From assembly GCF_028583425.1 (NCBI RefSeq), contig NC_072806.1, positions 38,734,001 to 38,798,000 of the forward strand: a DNA stretch of 64,000 nt. Reading direction: 5' to 3'. Shown here in pieces: positions 19,786 to 30,678 of this stretch; the stretch's first letter is position 1; the number at the start of each line of letters is the position of its first letter. The notes beneath the pieces are model-generated. The model was given only the letters and a program-made list of their open reading frames with translations. It was not told where the DNA came from and ran no database searches. This DNA is from Eublepharis macularius. Lineage: Eukaryota; Chordata; Lepidosauria; Squamata; Eublepharidae. Made by a program: the position numbers and the translations under genes.

Positions 19786-20611
19786 GTTCATAGACTCATA
19801 GAGTCAGAAAGGGTCTTACAGATCATCTAGTTCAACCCCCTGCCCAGTGCTCAGGAACAGCCTAAAGAATCCCCAACAAGTATTCGTCCAGCCGCTCCTT
19901 GAAGACTGACAATGAGGAGGAATCCACCACATCCCTAGGCAGCAGATTCCGCTGCTGGATTACTCGTCACGAGAAGTTTTTCCTAATGTCCAGCCAGTGC
20001 CTTCGCTTTGGTAGTTTAACCCCATTGTTTCGAGTCCTACCCTCTGTTGCCAACAGGAACAGCCCCCTTCCCTCCCCAAGTGACAGCCTTTTAAATACTT
20101 AAAGAGAGCAACCATGTCTCCACTCAACCTCCTCTTCTCCAAACTGAACATTCCCAGGTCCCTCAGTCTTTCCTCATAGGACTTTGTATCCAGGCCCGTG
20201 ATCATCTTGGTTGCTCTCCTCTGCCCGCATTCCAGTGAAGCCTCCAGAACTGCACACAATACTCCAGTTGGGGCCTGACCAATGTGGTATATATTGGGAC
20301 AGTGACTTCTTGTGGTTTGAATGTTACGCTTTTGTTGATACATCTCAAGATTGTGTTTACCTTTTTTGCTGCTGCATCTCACTGACTGTATTTAGCTTCC
20401 CATCCACTTGTATCCCAAGATCTTGTTCACACACACTGCTGCCCAGAAGTGTATCCCCTATCCAGTATGCATGCTTTTCATTTTTGTTTCCTGGGTGGAG
20501 AACCTGGCACTTACCTATGTTAAATCGCATCTTACTCAAATCTGCCCTTTCCCCCAGTATGTTCAGATCTCGTTGAATTCTATCCCTATCTTCAAGGATG
20601 TTTTCTGTTGA
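19786..20611 (-). mobile_element. CR1 LINE, RT C-terminus and 3' end
   Basis: The low-coordinate end carries the reversed CR1 3' motif (ACTCATAGAGTCAGAAAGGG, GATCATCTAGTTCAACCCCC). Minus-strand frames at 19960-20382 and 20357-20725 encode [49 protein letters not shown], and KCQVLHPGNKN..IGDTLLGSSVCEQDLGIQVDG (in pieces), with a frame change between. It is probably a separate insertion from the endonuclease fragment at 18781-19690, because its 3' end abuts that fragment's 5' end. Confidence 0.88.
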
Positions 20612-20700
20612 TTGCACTGATTTACACTTTGTAATCTGCCTGGAGTCTCTGTGAGAAAGACAGACTATAAATAAATAAATAAATAAAGTAAGTAAATAAT
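20612..20700 (+). repeat. LINE tail with (AATA)n
   Basis: TTTGTAATCTGCCTGGAGTC, TGTGAGAAAGACAGACTATA, then (AATA)n at 20669-20690, similar to the end of the element at 32554-33400 in the other orientation. Confidence 0.6.
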
Positions 20701-22599
20701 AGAGGCACAAGATTTCCTGGACCACAAGCCCACTTTATCAGTCACCATTCTTTGACCAAGGTATGTCAAAGGGAGGTTCCAGTACAAACCTCAGAATTAG
20801 AATTCACTGGGAAGTATTACAGCCATTTTATTAGGTCTTAAACATAATGGATTCTGGTTGCACTATAGGAAATAAATGAGCTTGGCCAGAATAGAAAGAT
20901 GCTCTTATGACCTGTTACTGCTGTTTTCTTCAACTCAACTTTACATAAAGATATTGTGGCCTTCTGCATTTCATAGGTGCTTAAACCCTGACCACCACCA
21001 CCACCACCACCACCCTGATCTGTCCAGGTGCCTTGGATGACATGGACTGTATTCTGTTCTAGCTCAGTAAATCTGGTAGTTTTTTAGGGGCCACAATTTT
21101 CTTATTCCCTGTGTATTGTGTCCTAGTCAAATGGTAGGTGGAAGCCATTTTGATTCTCTCCCTCAGGCGCTTGAGATAGCATGGATGAAAGTGGGTTTTG
21201 ATTTGTAACCAGTACAGAACAGAATTGAGTGTGTGTATGGAGGTGTGTGTATGGGAGGGGGAGAGTGAATGGTTTCTTCCAGTATGCTGTAATGCTTCTG
21301 TGCTTTCTCATGTTAAGTGCTTCTGTCTTCCACTTTGGTTTCTACTTGCTCTGTGTCTTTGCTTTTTACAGGTTGCTGTGCATATGCAAATACTATAAAC
21401 AGCCTTTGCGGTTTTCTGAACTCTCTCTCTAGAGACCCACAAATGTTTATGCTCAGGGCTGGTTGACTCTGCAAACTATGGGCAGCAGAATGTTGCTTGC
21501 TTAAGATTGAATTAGTGAGCTGGCAGTGAGGAGGGGGTGGCTGGATGCAGGATTTTGAGGAGTGGATGGGAAAGAAGGAAGGATGTGGTTTCAGTGACCG
21601 TGCTGTTTGGAAAGGTGCTCTTTAAAGACACTCCAATCTGAGGTTGCGCTGGCATATTTTTAAAGGCAGAACTTGGCTCACTACACTGAAAACAGTGTAG
21701 CAAATGCGGGCAATGAAAAATGAGCCTTCTGGGAAGTTAAAACGTGTTTAAAACTTTAGTTAAATTGAAATAATTGTTTACATGAAGTTGGATGAAATCT
21801 CTCTAACAAACATCACTAACAGTGCGCAAAAGTTTTGAACATGTTCCTTGATCAGGAACCTGCTGTTTTGCCTCGTGTGCCCAGTGGGCCTCTCAGAAAG
21901 AATGTGCTGGAAATGGGGTGGTGAGAGTATTTTGAAGGACTGCCGAGTGACTTGCCTATTTACTTTTATTTCTGCTAGCCCTTTATGTTGGTCATTTGTA
22001 GCCTTAAAGGGGATTAAATCCCCCCCTTCCATTCTTCTATACCTGGTTACCTTGGGGGCTTCATAAACTGGATCTGCACGTGCAAGAGGAGAATGGCGAT
22101 AGACTGGACTGTGCCAGTTCAGCTCACTTTTGGGAATGTTCCCTTCCATGCAAGCAGAAAACGAGCTATGCCGGCCTTTTATTTGCAAGGTCTTTTTCCC
22201 GGCTAAGATGCATTTTAAAGCCAAGCCCACCATTTGCAGTGCTGCAGTCTCCTTTCCGCCACCCTAAGTGTGAACCAGGCTTTTCTGCCAGGGTTGGTGA
22301 GGCAAGTGGCAATTTACAAGCCCCGTTGCTCTGCTGGTGAACCCCTCCTCCTTTCCCTCACTTGCAGCCTTAATTTCAAATGGCAAGTCAGTAGGTGTGT
22401 TCCTATTTGTAGAACAACAGTTTTAGGGACGTAAAGCACCCTGAATATAGCAATGAAGCCACACCAGGAAACCTCTAAAGTGATCTAGGCTGAGGCAGCA
22501 TTGCCTTTCTCCCGTGTTGACAGTGCTTCTATGTAGAGAGTGGTTCTTGCAGTACAATTTGTCAAATATGGATAAAGAGAAATTGTCAATTTCAAAAAA
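20701..22599. other. Unassigned intron DNA with a (CCA)n tract
   Basis: (CCA)n at 20991-21014. No recognised gene. The minus ORF at 21778-22233 (151 aa) has no family features. Confidence 0.45.
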
Positions 22600-23190
22600 A
22601 AAAAAGCCTGAGGGAGGAACTAGGTATTACAAGCAGGGGACCCCCAGGGACTTGGGTGAGGGATTTCATTTACATCTCTCCCACTATTCCCACTTTCCCT
22701 TTCCTGAAAGCTGCTACAGCCTCTCTCCCCTTTTCCTATTTCCTTCTTTCCTTCCTACTCACCAGCCACCCTACCTTTATCTGCCCCCCCCCCCATCTTC
22801 AGCAATATTTATTATTTATTATACATTGCCTTTCTCCACATTGGGGACCCAAAGCAGTTTACACCAGTCTCTTCTCCATTTTATCCTCATAACAACCTTG
22901 TGAGGTGGGTTAGGCTGAGAGAGAGCAACTGGTGCAAGGTCCATCCAGTCAGCTTCCGCAGCAAAGAGGTTTCGAACTCTGGCTGGCAGTACTGGGAGGC
23001 TGCCTAGCAATGACTACTGGGGGCTATCATTTCTTAAAGCTACAGGAACATTCTATTTTTTAACTATTTTAAATTTGTTGTTTAACATTTTTCTGCAAGC
23101 CTGTGGTGTTTTTTGGGTGTGTGGAAGGATCTATCTTGCCTGTTTACAGCTGTAATCTCTGCATTTAAGTATCTTCAGATTTGGCTGGAA
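22600..23190. repeat. Composite repeat block, unit 1
   Basis: The order is a GGGGACCCCCAGGGACTTGG start, a pyrimidine-rich stretch (22670-22790), TTTATCTGCCCCC, a reversed family B SINE (22805-23010), GCCTAGCAATGACTACTGG, then TTTTTCTGCAAGCCTGTGG and TTTAAGTATCTTCAGAT. The same order recurs in 23725-24492. The SINE in both units sits at the same place. Confidence 0.7.
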
Positions 23191-23194
23191 TGAG

Positions 23195-23592
23195 AATTAG
23201 ATATATTGACAAGCGGGGGGCCCACAAGGACATGCAGGGGGCATCTCATTCCCCCCTTCCCTGGCTGCCTGTAGCCTCTCCTGCTTCTCCTGCTTTCCAC
23301 CAGCTTTTGTTTGTCCCCGTCTTCACCTTTCCCTCCCCACTAGATTTGCTAAGTCTCCTTACCCAGCACGTACCTCTTGCTTTCCCAGGGTGGCACGTTG
23401 ACGTCGCTTCCGGGAAGTGATGTCATCACACAGAGCCTGGCAGCACTCCCACACTTCGCAGTAGAATGATTGGGCCCATTTGGGGCCCGAATCAGCCCAT
23501 TGTGAAGCGCAGGAGTGCTCCCAGGATGGTGCAGTGACATCACTCCCGGGAGTGACTTTGTTGTGCCTCCCCAGGAGCGTGCCCTGAAGGCT
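23195..23592. repeat. Partial composite unit and GC-rich repeat with CRE-like palindromes
   Basis: GGGGGGCCCACAAGGACATG and a pyrimidine stretch (23200-23350) repeat the start of unit 1. Then 23388-23592 has GTTGACGTCGCTTCCGGGAA, GTGATGTCATCAC, TTGGGCCCATTTGGGGCCC, GCGCAGGAGTGCTCCC and GTGACATCACTCCCGGGAGT. The latter is related to the repeat at 42990-43530. Confidence 0.65.
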
Positions 23593-23724
23593 GTACCCAC
23601 ATCTTTCCCCTGTGCTGGCCAGGTGAGTGGTGTGGGGGGTGGACAGTGGGAGAGGCCTCTGCAGCCTTGCCCCCGAGGCCTAGTTGCGTGGTGCCAGCTG
23701 AACTGGATCCAGTTGCATGATGGG

Positions 23725-24492
23725 GAACCTACAAGGACTCATGAGGATACTTGACTTTCCCCTGTATTCCCTTCCGAACACTTATTTCCTCTTTTCCTCC
23801 TCCTGGCAGCTTCCATATGCTCACCTTTCTCTATGTCCTTCTTTCCTTCAAACCCATTAAACAGCTTAACTTTTATCTGTCCCCCATCTTCGCCTATATT
23901 TCTTCATGTACTTAATTTATATTCTGCCTTTCCCCACAATGGGGACCCAGAGCAGCTTACATTGTTCTCCTTGCCTCCATATTATCCTCACAAGAACCCT
24001 GAGAGGTAGGTTAGGCTGAGCGTGTGTGGCTGGAGCAAAGCCACCCTGTGAGCTTCCACAGCAGCATGGGGATTCGAACCTGGGTCTCCCACATCCTACT
24101 CTGAAACTAACCAGTACACTACTCGGGCGTGGGGGGGGGCTGCTGTTGAGCAGTAGCAAGCGGCCGGGCCTGGAGGAGTCAGCAAGTCAAGCAGTGTCAA
24201 GTCGCCCAGTGGATTCTTCTGAGCGTGGCCCCAGTGAGGCCTCCTTCAGAGGCCCAAACAGCCCTGACAGAAACCAAGCCTGGAATACTGTTATGGTTGC
24301 CTAGCGACTGCCACTGAGGGCATCTGGCCTTTAGGTTTCTTTAACCCCTCAATGTATTTTTTTTTTTTAGATTTCAGATTTTTCTGCAAACCTGGGGCAT
24401 TTTTCAGGTGTGTAGGGAGATCTGTCTTATCCGTTCCTGGCTCCAATCTCTGGATTTAAGCATCACCAGATCAGGACCACTTGGCTATTAGT
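23725..24492. repeat. Composite repeat block, unit 3
   Basis: Matches unit 1 in order: GGGAACCTACAAGGACTC, pyrimidine stretch, TTTATCTGTCCCCCATCTTC, reversed family B SINE (23908-24125), extra DNA 24126-24295, GCCTAGCGACTGCCACTG, TTTTTCTGCAAACCTGGGG, TTTAAGCATCACCAGATC. It continues after the MITE at 24722. Confidence 0.7.
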
Positions 24493-24721
24493 TAGGGGTG
24501 CCAGTTCCAAGTTGGGAAATTCCTGGAGATCTGGGGGGTGAAACCTGGAGAAACCTGGAGAAAGTGGGGTTTGGGGAGGGAAAGGACCTTGGCATGGCAT
24601 AATTCCATAGAGTCCACCCCCCAAAGTAGCCATTTTCTCCAGGTGAACTGATCTCTGTGGGCTGGAGACCAGTTGTAATTCCGGGAGATCTCCAGCCACT
24701 ACCTAGAGGCTGGCAACCCTA
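24493..24721 (+). mobile_element. hAT-type MITE with 8-bp target-site duplication
   Basis: 229 bp with ends TAGGGGTGCCAG and CTGGCAACCCTA (12-bp terminal inverted repeat, one mismatch). The 8-bp duplication CTATTAGT is at 24485-24492 and 24722-24729. Length of duplication and ends fit a non-autonomous hAT-superfamily element. No coding capacity. Confidence 0.85.
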
Positions 24722-24729
24722 CTATTAGT

Positions 24730-26154
24730 ATATAAGATGAGGGAAACAAGGAAGTTTCCCAACCTCTTGAGTTTCCCATGTTAATAGAGAGCAGGTTGGG
24801 TGGGGGAATAGGAGACCTTATGTAACGCTTCTTCTTATTCTTCCTGTTAGTGGCCTCCCCTGATGCTGTTTTAGATATCCCCACCACCACATCTTGACTC
24901 CTAGAAGAGGAATAGAGCATAGTGAAAAGGTGCAAAATGTTTTTGGGGGGTATTTGCATGGGGAGAATTCATAGGAGAGCCAACTATCTTAACATACAAA
25001 TTTCTCCACCTTTTCCTGCATCTTGGAGCCATTCATTGAAGGTGTTTTTCTTTGTGCGTGTTTTATTGCTATCATTTTATCTAATGGGCGTATTGTTGTA
25101 CTATTCTTGGTTGTGTTGTTTTTATTGCATCTTTTATGCTTTTCTTGTTGTAAGCTGCCTTAGGCAACTTGGATGGAAGGAAAGGTAGACCCTTCTTGCT
25201 AATAGACTTCTGCAGGCAACCTAGCTGCTCGCTTACTTGCTGCACAGGGAGGGAAAGTGAGTGTCGGCGCACTGGCCTTGCCCCTTGCCTCTGTGTGGTT
25301 GCTGAGGCATCTGCATGGTGTGAACACTCAAAGGATGTGCCTGCACATACATCCTCTACCCATGATCAGTGATACTGCTTACCAAATGCTGATGATCACT
25401 GTGAGGGTTATGTGTGTGGTAACTTCCTCAGTGCAGTTGCACCACGCAGACAACATGATGGTTGTGGTGAGATGGGTTGTGGGGTCAGCATGCTAGTGCC
25501 CACCGGTGCGCTGTCGCTTCCCTTTTTTCCCCATAGAGTTTCTGGTGATTCTTAGAGAGGCATGTCATTACTTCTGGTTCTTTTCTGGAAATGACATCAT
25601 ACCCCTGCGGATGGCTGTCCACCATGTCCTGCTTCCCCCTGGTCTGCTGGTTGCCCGATGGGGCTTAGCAGTGCTAGTAAAGGGGTATGCATGTGGTAAC
25701 TTCCTCTGGACTCAGTGATTGCACTGGGGTGGGGGACTGGGCCAGCATGGTGCCTGCTCTCCCTCCTTCTGTGGAGAGTTAACACATGGATACTATACAG
25801 AACTACTGTTTTTTTTGTGAGAGCTTGGAGTGTCTTGATAGTATGGGTGTGCAACTTCTGTTTGCACAAGTGCTGCATGCATAGCTCTTCTGCCTTTAGT
25901 TTTCCCAGTTCCTGGTAATTTGCCAGAGGCTTAGAAATGGGTTTTCTGAGCAACCACACGGCATGACTGATGCGTTACATCATGCCCTGTTAGCATTCTT
26001 TAACTGAGGCGGAATTTGGTTGGTTCCCAAAAGGCAAAGTCTAGATGCCAGGGAATCATCGGAGTAGGATAAACGAGTGGGAGGGGTCACTTGCTGATTT
26101 TTTCCCCTTTGGAAAACCAAAAGTGTTATTTTTAGAAGTGATTTTTAAAAAAGC
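24730..26154. other. Intron DNA with a LINE tail and a local duplication
   Basis: A forward L2-like tail lies at about 25010-25185 (GTAAGCTGCCTTAGGCAACT). Two related segments, 25405-25505 and 25680-25765, share GTGTGGTAACTTCCTC and CAGCATGCTAGTGCCCACC/CAGCATGGTGCCTGC. The remainder is unassigned. Confidence 0.5.
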
Positions 26155-26490
26155 ACAAGATGCCCATATATTTAATATATTAAAATATTTAAATCCTGCT
26201 TTTCAAATTAAAATTCTCCAACACACCTCTCAAAAAGGAAACCATCATAGAAGAATGAAATTGTCATTAAAAACACGAATACGAAGAACATGGGCAGGTG
26301 AAACAAAATTATAATAAAAATTATAATAAAAAAGAACAGGAAACCAGTTCCATCCACACACTCACTGGAGCAAAACTATCTTTGCCTGCTGTCTAAAGGT
26401 CAACAGCGCAGGGACGAAATGGCATTCCCTGCGGTGAAAGGGAGTTCTATAGCTTTGGTGCCACTGCAAAGAAGGCCCATTTAGAGCTCC
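26155..26490 (-). mobile_element. L2-like LINE 3' end, reverse
   Basis: Has the AT-rich reversed tail and then GGCATTCCCTGCGGTGAAAG, GAGTTCTATAGC, TTGGTGCCACTGCAAAGAAG and GCCC, the same order as in the LINE at 28190-28290. The coding frame is not preserved. Confidence 0.6.
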
Positions 26491-26491
26491 T

Positions 26492-27091
26492 CAGGGCCGA
26501 TTCCAGATGGCCAGAAATTGCGGTTTTTCTGCGGAAATAATCGCTTACCGGCCACACGTTCACTTTCGTCTCCATCCGCTTTGTCTCGCAGCGTGCCGTG
26601 CCATCCCGCTTCCGGATGTTCGCACGGCCAACTGAGGTACCTGGGATTGGTTGTTTCCTCCCTGTCTCAGTTGACGTCGGGGGCCTTCATTGGTTTGCAT
26701 TTCAGTTTTTTTTAAAATTTTTTTACGTGTTTTGCGCAAATGCGCAAATGTGCAGGTATGCGAATACGCAGCGTCAACTTTTGTGCATTTGTGCATTTGT
26801 GCAAACGTGCAACTGCGCAAATGGCGCCCGGTTTAAAAAAAAAATTAAGGGAATATTGTTGCCGGCCGGCCGACAAAGGAAGGAGGAAAAGGGGAGGGCC
26901 TCTCCATGGCGACGAAGTGTCCAGAAGTGAGCAAACCCGCAATACAGCGTTCACACCGTCCACTTCTGGAGCGCAACACAGCGCCATGAACCGGAGGTAA
27001 GCAGGGACGGGACATTACGGGTTTTTACGAGTGAGGTCGCTGGAAAAGCGAAAGCACTCGCTTTACTTGTGCCCGTCTGGAATCGGCCCTG
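26492..27091. mobile_element. 600-bp terminal-inverted-repeat DNA element
   Basis: Starts CAGGGCCGATTCCAGATGG and ends CCGTCTGGAATCGGCCCTG, an inverted repeat of about 19 bp with one mismatch. The interior is CpG-richer than the flanks, with repeated TGCGCAAATG/TGTGCATTTG strings at 26736-26822. A CAGGG start suggests the hAT superfamily. Flanking 8-mers (GAGCTCCT, GCCTGGTA) do not match, so superfamily is unproven. No transposase is encoded. Confidence 0.8.
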
Positions 27092-27530
27092 GCCTGGTAA
27101 AGCCTTGGGGGGGGGGGGGATATTGCAAAAGAGTCAAGAAATTTTGCACAGGTGAAAAGAAAAAAACTAAGAACTGAAAACAGAAGCCCTCGAATGCAGT
27201 TTGAATGTCATGTATCACTTATAGCTTAGTTAGCATATTTAGCTGTACAGTCATTTTTATGAAATGTAAAAAATGCAAATGTCTTTGATTTTCTTCATGT
27301 AAAACTGTAAATATATTGAGTCCTAGAGAGAGCATGACAGACTGCTGTATCCTATGTTTTAATATGTCTTAATTTTTGCTGTCAGGGAGGTAGGAAAAAT
27401 AAAAGTTGAAAATGGGAAACACAGATCCTGTAATAAACAAAAGTAATTTGAATATTTAAAAAGTCTCATCTAGTCACAATGGGACCAGCACCATATGTGG
27501 ATGTAGAGTTAAACTTTATAACACTGTGTA
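27092..27530. other. Unassigned intron DNA
   Basis: G run at 27108-27119, then AT-rich DNA with no recognised feature. Confidence 0.45.
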
Positions 27531-27930
27531 CTGAACACATGAAGGTGGCTTCTACCGAGTCAGACCACGGGTCTGTTAATGTCAGTATTGTCAGCTGTGA
27601 CTGGCAGCTGCTTTCTAGTGTCTCAGGCTCAGAAAGGCTTTTGATTTATATACTACCCTTTAGTACAACTTAATACCCACTCAGAGTGGTGTACAAAGTA
27701 TGTTATTATTATCCTCATGACAATCACTCTGTGAGGTGGGTGAGGCTGAGAGAGCTCTGAGAGAGCTGTGACTGACCAAAGGTCACCCAGCTGGCTTCGA
27801 ACGGAGGAGTGAGGAATCAAACCCGGCTCTCCAGATTAGAGTCCTGCTGCTCTTAACTACTATACCAAACTGGCTCTCCCAGGATTGAACCTGGGACCTT
27901 TTACATGCCAAAGGGATGATCCATAACTGA
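27531..27930 (-). repeat. Family A SINE (reverse) split by a family B SINE (reverse)
   Basis: The family A parts are 27531-27630 (GAACACATGAAGGTGGCTTC, GACTGGCAGCTGCTTTC) and 27880-27930 (CAGGATTGAACCTGGGACC). Between them 27632-27879 is a nearly complete reversed family B SINE (CAGAGTGGTGTACAAAG, CTGTGAGGTGGGTGAGGC, CCAAAGGTCACCCAGCTGGC, CTTAACTACTATACCAAAC). Confidence 0.85.
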
Positions 27931-27934
27931 ACAA

Positions 27935-29136
27935 ATTTATTTATTTATTTATTTTACAAAAGTCGTGCCTCATCTTTCTGTCCTCATAAGGACCACCAAG
28001 GCAGCGAACAAACTAAAACATACATAAATAAACTCACATCTTTAAAACCATTAAAACCAACAAGAAACACATCAGTTAAAACAATTAGAGCTAACTTGCA
28101 TACAAAAAACATAAAAGTAACAACTAAAACAGGGCAGGAAGAAGGGATCTGTGAAGGAATGCCAAATAAAGTAAAACGTCTTTACTGACAGAAGATGGCA
28201 ACCGAAGAGGACAGACGAGTTTCCCTGGCGGGAGAGTTCTAGAGTGTTGGTGCCACAACTGAGGAGGCCCTCTTGTGGGTTGCCACCTGTGTAATCTCAG
28301 AAGGTAGGGGCTCCTGAAGCAGAGCCTCCAAAGATGATCACAGTGGTCAGGTAGATTTGTTAGGGAGTAGGCGGTCCTTCAGGTAAGTTGGTCCCAAACC
28401 ATACAGGGCTTTAAAAGTTAACACCAGCATTTTGAATTGTGCCTGGAAACAGATCGGGAGCCAATGTAGATGGCCCCTACATCCCACTCCGCTCAACATC
28501 CTGTCCGCAGCATCCTGTAGCAAGTGACGTTTCTGAACATTTCTCAAGAGCAGCCCCATGCAGAGTGCATTGCAGTCATCTAATCTAGATGTAACTAGGG
28601 CGGGTACCACAGTAGACAGATCTTGGCTTCCCTGTAAAGGCCACAGTTGCCACCTGCTTATTCAGAAGTAGACCTGGGTCCAAGAGCACCCCCCCCAACT
28701 ACAGATCTATGCCTTTTGAGGGGCATGCAACCCCAACTAGAAGGGGGGATGCCTTAAATCCCAGGTCAGATCTCCCACTTGCCTGCAGCGCTTCTGCCGT
28801 ATTGGGATTATGGCTACTCCCCTTAAAACAACACACGAAGCTGCACTCTGCTGAGTCAGGTTTATCAAGATCAGAATTGTCAAGTCAGACTGGCAGTGGC
28901 TCTTCACAAGAGGTCTTTCAGTGGTACAGCCGAAGCCCCCTTGTTGATTTCCTGGCATCTCCAGTTAAGAGCTCTCCAGTAGCAAGTCTAAGAAAGGTCT
29001 TTCTCTGCCTGACATCTTGAAGAGCTGCTGCCGGTCAGAGCAGAAAATGCTGATCGAGAAGGACCAGTGGTTTGACTTGGTATAAAACAGCTACATAGGT
29101 GGGGAAAGGGAATCTCTGGTTGCAAAGCATTTTTCT
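27935..29136 (-). mobile_element. L2-like LINE 3' part with two SINEs; copy B of the duplicated block
   Basis: Minus-strand 28347-28610 encodes an L2-like RT C-terminus differing from copy A by one residue over 87. The shared inner SINE pair lies at 28836-28950 (reverse) and 28951-29090 (forward). Relative to copy A it lacks a few bases near 28182 and about nine bases near 28906. The copy is broken at 29136 by a CR1. Confidence 0.87.
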
Positions 29137-29580
29137 TAGAATCATGGAGTTGGAAGGGGCCATACAGACCATCTAGTCCAACCCCTTGCCCAGTGCAGGA
29201 TCAGCCTAAAGCATCTCTGACAAGTATTCATCCAGCCTCTTCTTGAAAACTGCCAGTGAGGGGGAGATCACCACCTCCCTAGGCAGCTGATTCCACTTTT
29301 GAACTTCTCTGACTGTGAAAAAGTTTTTCCTGATATCCAGCCGGTACCTTTCTGCATGTAATTTAAGTCCATTGTTTCAGGTCCTATCCTCTGCTGCCAA
29401 CTGGAACAGCTCCCTGCCCTCCTCCAAATGACAGCCTTTCAAATATTTAAAGAGAGCAATCATGTCCCCCCTCAACCTCCTCTTCTCCAAACTAAACATT
29501 CCCAAGGCCCTCAGCCTTACCTCATAGGGCTCAGTCTCCAGACCCCTGATCATTCTCGTCACTCTCCTCTGCACCATTAT
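29137..29580 (-). mobile_element. CR1 LINE 3' end inserted in copy B
   Basis: Starts AGAATCATGGAGTTGGAAGG (reversed CR1 3' end) and encodes on the minus strand [40 protein letters not shown] and [12 protein letters not shown] (29377-29595). No CR1 ATTCTATG array remains. It is 5'-truncated at about 29575. Confidence 0.88.
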
Positions 29581-29765
29581 GTGCAGATAGTGCACTTAAA
29601 AGAAGCTTTAGCCCCCAGTGCTTATTTTAATTTTATTCTACTGGAAAGATTTTTTAAAAAGTCCAAGGTGGGAGGAGGGAATGGGAGACAGTTTTTGGAG
29701 GGCAGCCCCATCTTCTCCTGAGTTTTGAGGCACAAGTTCTTCCTATAGAAACCTGCCCCTAATGG
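29581..29765. other. Unassigned intron DNA
   Basis: The first 25 bases resemble 8576-8600 in copy A (CACCATTA..GCAGA.AGTG), so copy B may resume briefly after the CR1. The rest is unassigned. Confidence 0.4.
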
Positions 29766-30290
29766 TGTCGGGTTATGGATGACAGGCTATGGCAGATAGA
29801 TCCCTGTACCATTGCAACAAGAAATCCAGGCTCTTGGTTAAATGGCTTTATTCAGAAATCAGATCATTTCCACAGATATGTCCGTAGAATTACTCAGAAG
29901 TAAGGTAAGCATATAAGCAGTAAGAACTGGTTGACAGGAAAATCCTTCCTCTTAACATACACGTTTGCTCTTTCTCCCTCCCAACAGTAAAACAGGACTT
30001 TTGGTGCGAACTCATCCTGAGAACGTTGCACATATTTGTACTATCAAGTTGAGACACTTGAGAAAGCAAAGGATCAAAGTTGAGACATAGCAGTGCATGA
30101 GAGTGAGCCAGTATACAAGGTCAGAAGCACTGAGAGTTTCTACAGTCCGTTAGATAAGGCACCTGGAGCTTCAGTAAGCCTGTGAAAGGAAACAGTTATG
30201 GCATTGGCAATATGACATCAAGTTAAAGCATGAAACTTTGGTTCAGAAGCAACAGGTCAGCAAACAACAGGTCAGCATTGAGTAGTGGCA
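29766..30290 (-). mobile_element. Possible LTR, reverse orientation
   Basis: Reversed it has an AATAAAGCCATTTAACC polyadenylation-like site followed by about 80 bases ending in CCCGACA, as expected for an LTR 3' end. The other boundary near 30290 (GTGGCA on the plus strand) is a guess. No matching short target duplication was found. Confidence 0.3.
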
Positions 30291-30299
30291 TGGATGGGG

Positions 30300-30660
30300 C
30301 ACAGACATGACAAACGGGACTCTGCTGAGGTCTTTTCTGATGCTTCTGCCTTCAGAGGTCAGGTTCTTGGCACTGGGCCTTCTGTGTGGTGGTTCTCCCA
30401 GTTGCGGAATGCCCTCCCCAACCTCCTTCTCCTGGAATCTGCCCTACTCTCCTTTAGCTACCAGGAGAAAGCGGTCTTATTCTCCCCGTTCTTTGGTGGG
30501 CTATAATAATTGTTTGTGGGCCTTTTATTTGTTGTTGTTTCTGAATCGCTGTTTCTATTTCTAGTCTATTTTTACGTTGTGCCATGTTTAGCATGTTTAC
30601 TTTGAAGGTCATTCACAGGAAGGTGAAGCATAAATCTTGTTTAAAAAATAATTTGGGAGA
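30300..30660 (+). mobile_element. L2-like LINE 3' end
   Basis: The frame 30285-30506 reads GPSVWWFSQLRNALPN, a decayed form of the RT C-terminal LWN..LP block, followed by a short UTR with TTTAGCATGTTTACTTTGAAG and an A-rich end. Confidence 0.5.
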
Positions 30661-30661
30661 A

Positions 30662-30678
30662 AGGTGGTAATGGGTTCT
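30662..30678. repeat. Target-site duplication of the L1, left
   Basis: AGGTGGTAATGGGTTCT, identical to 31287-31303. Confidence 0.92.
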
